This document shows positions 59,677 through 64,000 of a stretch of DNA of 64,000 nucleotides, one piece after another. Each line of letters begins with the position of its first letter. Position 1 is the first letter of the stretch. The translations under genes were made by a program, and so were the position numbers. Source of the stretch: Planobispora longispora (GTDB taxonomy: Bacteria > Actinomycetota > Actinomycetes > Streptosporangiales > Streptosporangiaceae); assembly GCF_016863135.1 (NCBI RefSeq), contig NZ_BOOH01000064.1, positions 1-64,000 of the forward strand, in the 5' to 3' direction. Under the pieces are notes generated by a model. That model was given only the letters and a program-made list of their open reading frames with translations. It was not told the origin of the DNA and searched no databases.

Positions 59677-59768
59677 GGCGCCGCGACGGTGTCCGGCGGG
59701 GCATCGCGCATAGGTTCGGCGCCGCGACGGTGTCCGGCAGGGCGTCACGCACGGGCTCGGCGCCGCGG
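59677..59768. repeat. 41-bp direct repeats
   Basis: Two full copies of a 41-base unit beginning GGCGCCGCGACGGTGTCCGG and the first ten bases of a third, upstream of the lipoprotein and binding-protein genes. Confidence 0.75.
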
Positions 59769-59893
59769 TCAGCGATCATGGGACGGGGCGCCGGAGGCAG
59801 CCGTTCCCGGCTCGGCTACTCTCGGCGCCACCGACGTTCATTCTGTGATTCGGGCGAGCCGCGGCCGAATCGTCACCCGGGAGACGCCACCGC

Positions 59894-61006
59894 ATGAGTA
59901 CGCCGCCATCGCCGTCCGGAGCGGAGCGGACCGACGGACCGTCCGTCCGGATCGGCGCTCTCGTTCCGCTGACCCGGCCCGGCTGGGTCCAGGCGGGCCG
60001 GCACCTGCTCGCCGGACTCGAGCTGGCCGTCCGCGAGGTCAACGACGCCGGCGGGATCGCCGGAAGGCCGCTCGAACTGGTGGTCCGGGACACCGCGGCC
60101 GATCCGCAGCGGGCCGTGGCGGCCGTGGACGAATTGGCCCGCCTGGGCGTGGCCGCCTTGGCCGGGGAGTATCACAGCGTCGTCGCCCGCGCCGCCGCCG
60201 CCCGGGCCGACGCCCTCGGCCTGCCGTTCCTGTGCTCGTCGGCGGTTCTCGACGCCCTCACCGAACAGCCGACGGAATGGGTCGCGCGCCTCGCCCCGGC
60301 GCAGTCCCACGGCTGGCGGATCTACGCCGACTTCCTCCTCGGCGCCGGTCACAGCCGAATCGCCGTGGCGACCGCGCCGAGTGTCTACTGGGCCTCCGGA
60401 GCCGGCATCCTGCGGGACCGCCTCGCTCCGCACGGCGGCGTCGTCATCGAACTCGACACGAGCACGCTCACCCCCGCGGCCGTGTGCGACGAACTCGCGG
60501 GAAACGGCGCGACGGCCCTCCTCCTCCTGGTCGGCCACCCGGAGCCGGCGGTGTCGATCGTCGAGTCCGTCCGCCGCGACCGGCGCCTCGCCGAGATCAT
60601 GATCGGCGCTCCGGCCGGGCAGCCGGAGCTGGCCGAATGGGCGACGTCACTGGGCGCCGACGGCGCCGCGATCCCGTTCCTGCGCTACCTGCCCGAGCGC
60701 CTGAGCCCACTCGGCGCGCGAGTCGGGACGGCCCTGCGTGAGCGGCTGGCCGAAGCGCCCTCCTTCGTCGCCTTCGAGGGCTACGACACGATCGCCGTCC
60801 TGGCCGACGTGCTGCGCTCTCACGGCATGGACCGGGCGCGCACGGCCGGATCCTGGCCGCGCGTCGCGGTCGAGGGCACCCGCGGGCGGATCCGGTTCTC
60901 CCGCGTGCCGGGCGTCGGCGTCTGGCAATGGGCCTGGCCCCCGGTCCAGGTCGTCGACCGGGATCCGGCGGAACATGATCGTTTCCGGGTCCTGCACGCC
61001 GGCTGA
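59894..61006 (+). CDS. Periplasmic-binding-protein-fold (type 1) protein without signal peptide
   Basis: 370 residues. It follows branched-chain amino acid receptor (LivJ-type) proteins: RIGALVPLTRPGWVQAGRHL, GLELAVREVNDAGGIAGRPL, ELVVRDTAADPQRAVAAVDE, VAALAGEYHSVVARAAAARA, FVAFEGYDTIAVLADVL. There is no signal peptide or lipobox, so it may be cytoplasmic, like AmiC-type sensors, rather than part of a transporter. No ABC genes adjoin. Its ligand is unknown. Confidence 0.83.
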   Translation: MSTPPSPSGAERTDGPSVRIGALVPLTRPGWVQAGRHLLAGLELAVREVNDAGGIAGRPLELVVRDTAADPQRAVAAVDELARLGVAALAGEYHSVVARAAAARADALGLPFLCSSAVLDALTEQPTEWVARLAPAQSHGWRIYADFLLGAGHSRIAVATAPSVYWASGAGILRDRLAPHGGVVIELDTSTLTPAAVCDELAGNGATALLLLVGHPEPAVSIVESVRRDRRLAEIMIGAPAGQPELAEWATSLGADGAAIPFLRYLPERLSPLGARVGTALRERLAEAPSFVAFEGYDTIAVLADVLRSHGMDRARTAGSWPRVAVEGTRGRIRFSRVPGVGVWQWAWPPVQVVDRDPAEHDRFRVLHAG

Positions 61007-61046
61007 GGGAGCGCGGGGGCCGTGGCGATCGTGACCGCCCGGCTTG

Positions 61047-61108
61047 CGCCGTACGGGCCTCCTGCCGGGTCCTGTTACGCCGTACGGACTTCCTTCCGGG
61101 GCCCGTTT
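61047..61108. repeat. Two 31-bp imperfect direct repeats
   Basis: Two adjacent copies of a unit beginning CGCCGTACGGGCCTCCTGCC (second copy with five or six changes) between the binding-protein gene and the SnoaL-like gene. Confidence 0.6.
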
Positions 61109-61125
61109 CGGATAAACCGGGTCCC

Positions 61126-61482
61126 ATGACGGATCACAACCGTGTGAGCGCGTGGATCGACGGATACGTCAAAGCGTGGAACTCCAACGATCCGGAGCAC
61201 ATCGGCGACCTGTTCACCGAGGACGCCGAGTACTACACCGCCCCCTTCGACCCGCCGTGGCGCGGCCGCGACCAGATCGTCTCCCACTGGCTGGAGCGGA
61301 AGGACGAGCCCGGCGAGACCGCCTTCGAGTGGTCGCCGGTGAGCGTCACCGCCGAGGTGGCGATCATCCAGGGGACCACCGCCTATCCGGACCTCACCTA
61401 CAGCAACCTGTGGGTGATCCGGCTCGGCTCCGACGGCCGCTGCCGCGAGTTCACCGAGTGGTGGATGCAGCACCCCTCGTAG
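61126..61482 (+). CDS. SnoaL/NTF2-like protein
   Basis: 118 residues, cone-shaped NTF2 fold: VSAWIDGYVKAWNSNDPEHI, GDLFTEDAEYYTAPFDPPWR, GRDQIVSHWLERKD, and the closing YSNLWVIRLGSDGRCREFTE then WWMQHP. Members are small cyclases, isomerases, hydrolases or binding proteins; no active-site set is diagnostic here. It is a single gene. Confidence 0.85.
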   Translation: MTDHNRVSAWIDGYVKAWNSNDPEHIGDLFTEDAEYYTAPFDPPWRGRDQIVSHWLERKDEPGETAFEWSPVSVTAEVAIIQGTTAYPDLTYSNLWVIRLGSDGRCREFTEWWMQHPS

Positions 61483-61582
61483 GGCCGCATGCGACCGGCC
61501 CCCTTCGCCCGCTCCCCGAACCCCGCCGGAACCGTTCCGGACGGGCGGGCACGTCGTCGGGCCCGCCCGTCCGGCCGGTGGC

Positions 61583-62245
61583 TCAGTCGGCGATGTAGCT
61601 GATGGAGTGGACCTCGTAACCGGTGGTCTTCGACCCGCGGACGTGCATGAACATGGCGCCGCCCTCGTAGGAGTAGGCGCAGGAGTAGCCCTTGGGCTCC
61701 TTCGAGCAGCCCTGGAAGGTGTAGGCCACGCCCTTCGGGTCGAACTTCACCTGGAACAGCTTGTTCACCACGCCCGTGCGGGCGACCTCCAGGCCCTGGT
61801 AGCGGTCGTTGCGCGTCCAGGCCGAGAACAGGTGCGCGGCGACGGAGGACGGCTTGGTGAGGTGGCGCGACCGGTAGACCTTGGTCACCTTCGACCCGGA
61901 CACGACCATCGCGAAGCCGTCGAGCCCGCCGGGCACGTTCACGCTCGTGTGCACGAACCGGCAGACGTTGCCGGAGCATCCGGCGAACTTGTCCGGAGCG
62001 CGGTAGACGTAGGCGAAGACGGCCTTCACCGCGGACGGGGTCGCCACCTTGGCGGCGGCGTGACGGTCTCCCCGCACCCACGCGCCGAACAGCTTCTTGG
62101 ACACCTTGGCCGGCGTCGGCGCGGCGGCGGCGAGGTCCTGCGCCTGGGCCGGGGCGGCCGTCTGGGCGGAGGCGGGGAGGGACGGGAACATCAGCGCGGC
62201 GCTCGCCGCGACCGCGGCACCACCGAGAACAAGTCGTCTGGTCAC
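61583..62245 (-). CDS. Secreted protein with duplicated domain, function unknown
   Basis: 220 residues. TRRLVLGGAAVAASAALMFP ending ASA gives a Tat-like or Sec signal peptide. The mature part has two related halves: KLFGAWVRGDRHAAAKVATP..FAYVYRAPDKFAGCSGNVCR and HLFSAWTRNDRYQGLEVART..FQVKFDPKGVAYTFQGCSKE. Each half has a Cys pair likely to form a disulphide. It looks like a small exported binding or inhibitor-like protein. The GTG start is the one that gives the signal peptide. I do not recognise a named family. Confidence 0.72.
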   Translation of the reverse strand: MTRRLVLGGAAVAASAALMFPSLPASAQTAAPAQAQDLAAAAPTPAKVSKKLFGAWVRGDRHAAAKVATPSAVKAVFAYVYRAPDKFAGCSGNVCRFVHTSVNVPGGLDGFAMVVSGSKVTKVYRSRHLTKPSSVAAHLFSAWTRNDRYQGLEVARTGVVNKLFQVKFDPKGVAYTFQGCSKEPKGYSCAYSYEGGAMFMHVRGSKTTGYEVHSISYIAD

Positions 62246-62436
62246 GTCTGGAACGTTAGAGGCCGCGGCTTGCACACGGGTTATCCCCCGCTTGCAGCGC
62301 CGTACGGCCCCGCCTCGCCGGGCTCGCCGCCCCGGCCGCGGGACGGCGGAGACGAGGCCGCGGCCGCTCCCGTCCGCCGCCGCGCGCCCGTAGGTTGTAA
62401 CGGCGACGAAGACGATCATCCGGCGTGGAGGTGACC

Positions 62437-63222
62437 GTGGGCCGTTCCTACGTGGTGACGGGCGGAGGACGAGGCATCGGCAGGGCGGTGGCGGAGCGGC
62501 TGCTCGGCGACGCCGGGACCGGCGGCGTGGTCGCGATCGAACGCGACCCGGACGCCTTGGCCTGGGTGAGGGACCATCCCGCGGGGTCCCGCGTCAGGAC
62601 CGTGATCGGTGACGCCTCGGACGAGGCCGTCGCCGAACGCGCCGCCGACGCCGCGCAGGAGGCGGGCGTCCTCACCGGCTGGGTCAACAACGCCGCGGTG
62701 TTCCGGGACGCCTCGGTCCACTCGGACTCCACGCGCGTTCTGCTCGACCTCGTCTCGGCCAATCTCGCCCCCGCCCTCACCGGCTGCGCGACGGCGGTCC
62801 GCCGTTTCCTGGCGGCGGGGACGGGCGGGGCGATCGTCAACGTGTCCTCGCACCAGGCCCGCCGGGCGGTTCCGGGCTGCACGCCGTACGTGACGGCCAA
62901 GGCCGCGATCGAGGGGCTGACCCGCGCGCTCGCCGTCGAGTACGGTCCCCGCGGCGTCCGCGTCAACGCGGTCGCTCCGGGCTCGGTCCGCACCGAACGC
63001 TACGACGAGTTCCTGGCCGGGCAGGACGCCGGCACCGCCGCGCGGATCGAGCGGGAGATGAGCCTGCTGCACCCGCTCGGCCGGGTGGCCCGCGCCGACG
63101 AGGTCGCCGCCGCGATCGTCCACCTGCTCTCCGAGGACGCGGGCTTCATCAACGGCGCGACCGTCCCGGTCGACGGCGGCCGTTCGGTGCTCGCCCGCGA
63201 TCCCGAGGCCCACGACTCATGA
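62437..63222 (+). CDS. Short-chain dehydrogenase/reductase
   Basis: 261 residues, classical SDR. Cofactor motif VTGGGRGIGRAVAE (TGxxxGxG), VNNAAVF (NNAG equivalent), catalytic Ser in IVNVSSHQ, Tyr-x3-Lys in CTPYVTAKAAIEG, and NAVAPGSVRTE. An acidic residue after beta-2 (AIERD) favours NAD. The substrate is unknown. GGAGGTGACC precedes the GTG used; an earlier GTG four codons upstream is possible. Confidence 0.9.
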   Translation: MGRSYVVTGGGRGIGRAVAERLLGDAGTGGVVAIERDPDALAWVRDHPAGSRVRTVIGDASDEAVAERAADAAQEAGVLTGWVNNAAVFRDASVHSDSTRVLLDLVSANLAPALTGCATAVRRFLAAGTGGAIVNVSSHQARRAVPGCTPYVTAKAAIEGLTRALAVEYGPRGVRVNAVAPGSVRTERYDEFLAGQDAGTAARIEREMSLLHPLGRVARADEVAAAIVHLLSEDAGFINGATVPVDGGRSVLARDPEAHDS

Positions 63223-63263
63223 CCCGGTGAGACTCATGACCCCGGTGAGGAGGCGTCGGCCCC

Positions 63264-63815
63264 TCACCGGCGGGCCGTCTCCCGTCTCGGGAGGGCGTTG
63301 CGCAGGCGGATGCCGCTCCAGCCCAGGGAGCTCGCGGTCACCGCGTCCCAGAACTCCCACAGGTTGTCCAGGAGCCTCAGCTGGATCCCGGCCCGCTCGT
63401 GCAGCCCGAGCAGGTCGCCGACCGGTTCGGCGGGGCCGAGCGGCTCGACGGGCTCGGTGGCGACCATGGCGTGCGGCACCGGCTCGCCGATGGGGGCGAA
63501 CTTCTCCGCGGGCAGGCGGTAGGCGTACAGGCGCACGTTCAGGAACGCCTCCAGCCAGCCGTACTCGATCGCGTGGACCCGCCGCCCGCAGCCGGGCCCG
63601 ATGATCCGTTCCCGGTCGGCGTCCGTCGTCTCCGGGACGGTCCAGGCCATGGCGCGCGGGCACTGACGGGGGAACCAGTAGTCGGGGCAGCGGCCGGCGT
63701 CCACCGCCCACACGTACGCCTCGGAGCGCTGCGCCGTGGCCGCCACGTGCGGGACGAACCGGGTGATCGTCGCGTCCTCGGAGAAGTGCAGCACCTGGCC
63801 GGGTTCGGGTCGCAT
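63264..63815 (-). CDS. DUF6886 family protein
   Basis: 183 residues. VLHFSEDATITRFVPHVAAT, YVWAVDAGRCPDYWFPRQCP, HAIEYGWLEAFLNVRLYAYR and LLDNLWEFWDAV match the pattern of small actinobacterial and Firmicute proteins called DUF6886. No function is known. It converges with the SDR gene and is divergent from the DUF4291 gene. Confidence 0.8.
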   Translation of the reverse strand: MRPEPGQVLHFSEDATITRFVPHVAATAQRSEAYVWAVDAGRCPDYWFPRQCPRAMAWTVPETTDADRERIIGPGCGRRVHAIEYGWLEAFLNVRLYAYRLPAEKFAPIGEPVPHAMVATEPVEPLGPAEPVGDLLGLHERAGIQLRLLDNLWEFWDAVTASSLGWSGIRLRNALPRRETARR

Positions 63816-63901
63816 GGTCCCGTGTCTACCACCTTCCCCCGGCTTCCCCCGGCGCGTTAATCCGTTGCCCGGCCGCAGGCCCGTTCGCCACGCTGGCTGC
63901 C

Positions 63902-64000
63902 ATGAACGTGCCCTACCGGCAGATCCGCGCCGCCTACACGGAGAACTCGATCACCGTCTACCAGGCCTACGATCCGGCCATCGCCGGACCGGCCGCCGCG
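63902..64000 (+). CDS. DUF4291 domain protein, N-terminal part (runs off the window)
   Basis: 33 codons to the edge: MNVPYRQIRAAYTENSITVY then QAYDPAIAGPAAA. This is the conserved opening of DUF4291 proteins (PYRQIRA.Y....I.VYQAY.P.IA). The rest lies beyond the window. Confidence 0.8.
   Translation, partial: MNVPYRQIRAAYTENSITVYQAYDPAIAGPAAA

Overview
The window is high-GC actinobacterial DNA. Codon third positions are nearly all G or C, GTG starts are common, and there are SARP, WYL, LAL-type LuxR and class III cyclase/ATPase regulators. An SsgB-type sporulation protein points to a sporulating, mycelial actinomycete, and the mix of families fits Streptosporangiales best. That placement is inference; no rRNA is present to confirm it.

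Layout. 1-1.7 kb: a chemotaxis-type fragment (methyl-accepting protein, single-domain response regulator, broken GAF gene) that abuts a broken prolyl oligopeptidase piece, so there is a deletion or rearrangement junction near 1.67 kb. 2-7.3 kb: a WYL regulator facing a hydrolase across a palindrome, an integrase tail beside a tRNA-Val gene, ssgB, and divergent DUF305 and LVIVD-type lipoproteins sharing a palindrome. 7.4-13.3 kb: folate/PABA genes, a LysR regulator facing an unusual dehydrogenase-RidA fusion, and hutH. 13.4-19 kb: a tRNA Gly-Cys-Val cluster, an ECF sigma gene lacking region 4 with its partner, a P450, a membrane diguanylate cyclase and a double VOC protein. 19-23.2 kb: TetR, a fused urease gamma-beta, a divergent urease alpha lacking the flap Cys-His pair, and agmatine deiminase, with no nickel-insertion genes. 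23.3-25.3 kb: a 24-residue basic peptide with a strong ribosome site in front of a TPR protein.

25.5-42.9 kb is the most interesting part: a candidate biosynthetic cluster for a ribosomally made, modified peptide (RiPP). Rightward it runs precursor peptide, radical SAM/SPASM maturase, MFS exporter, prolyl oligopeptidase and glycosyltransferase. The coding genes after the precursor overlap or abut. Leftward it runs cyclase/ATPase regulator, subtilase, GAF protein and ATP-grasp ligase, then a LAL regulator. A SARP, a 62-residue protein of a RiPP-associated type and a LuxR regulator close the right side. The precursor has one proline directly before a 15-residue Cys/aromatic core (CLWFSGQCAVYYADS), so the prolyl oligopeptidase could release that core.

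43-64 kb is ordinary chromosome: a phosphotransferase, a NarL-type two-component pair with a perfect palindrome upstream, an acyltransferase, a DUF3516-type helicase, a DUF2087 protein, WYL with a UvrA-like protein, a TAXI-TRAP transporter, dusB, a second tRNA Gly-Val pair identical to the first, a binding protein, a SnoaL-like protein, a secreted protein, an SDR, DUF6886 and the start of DUF4291.
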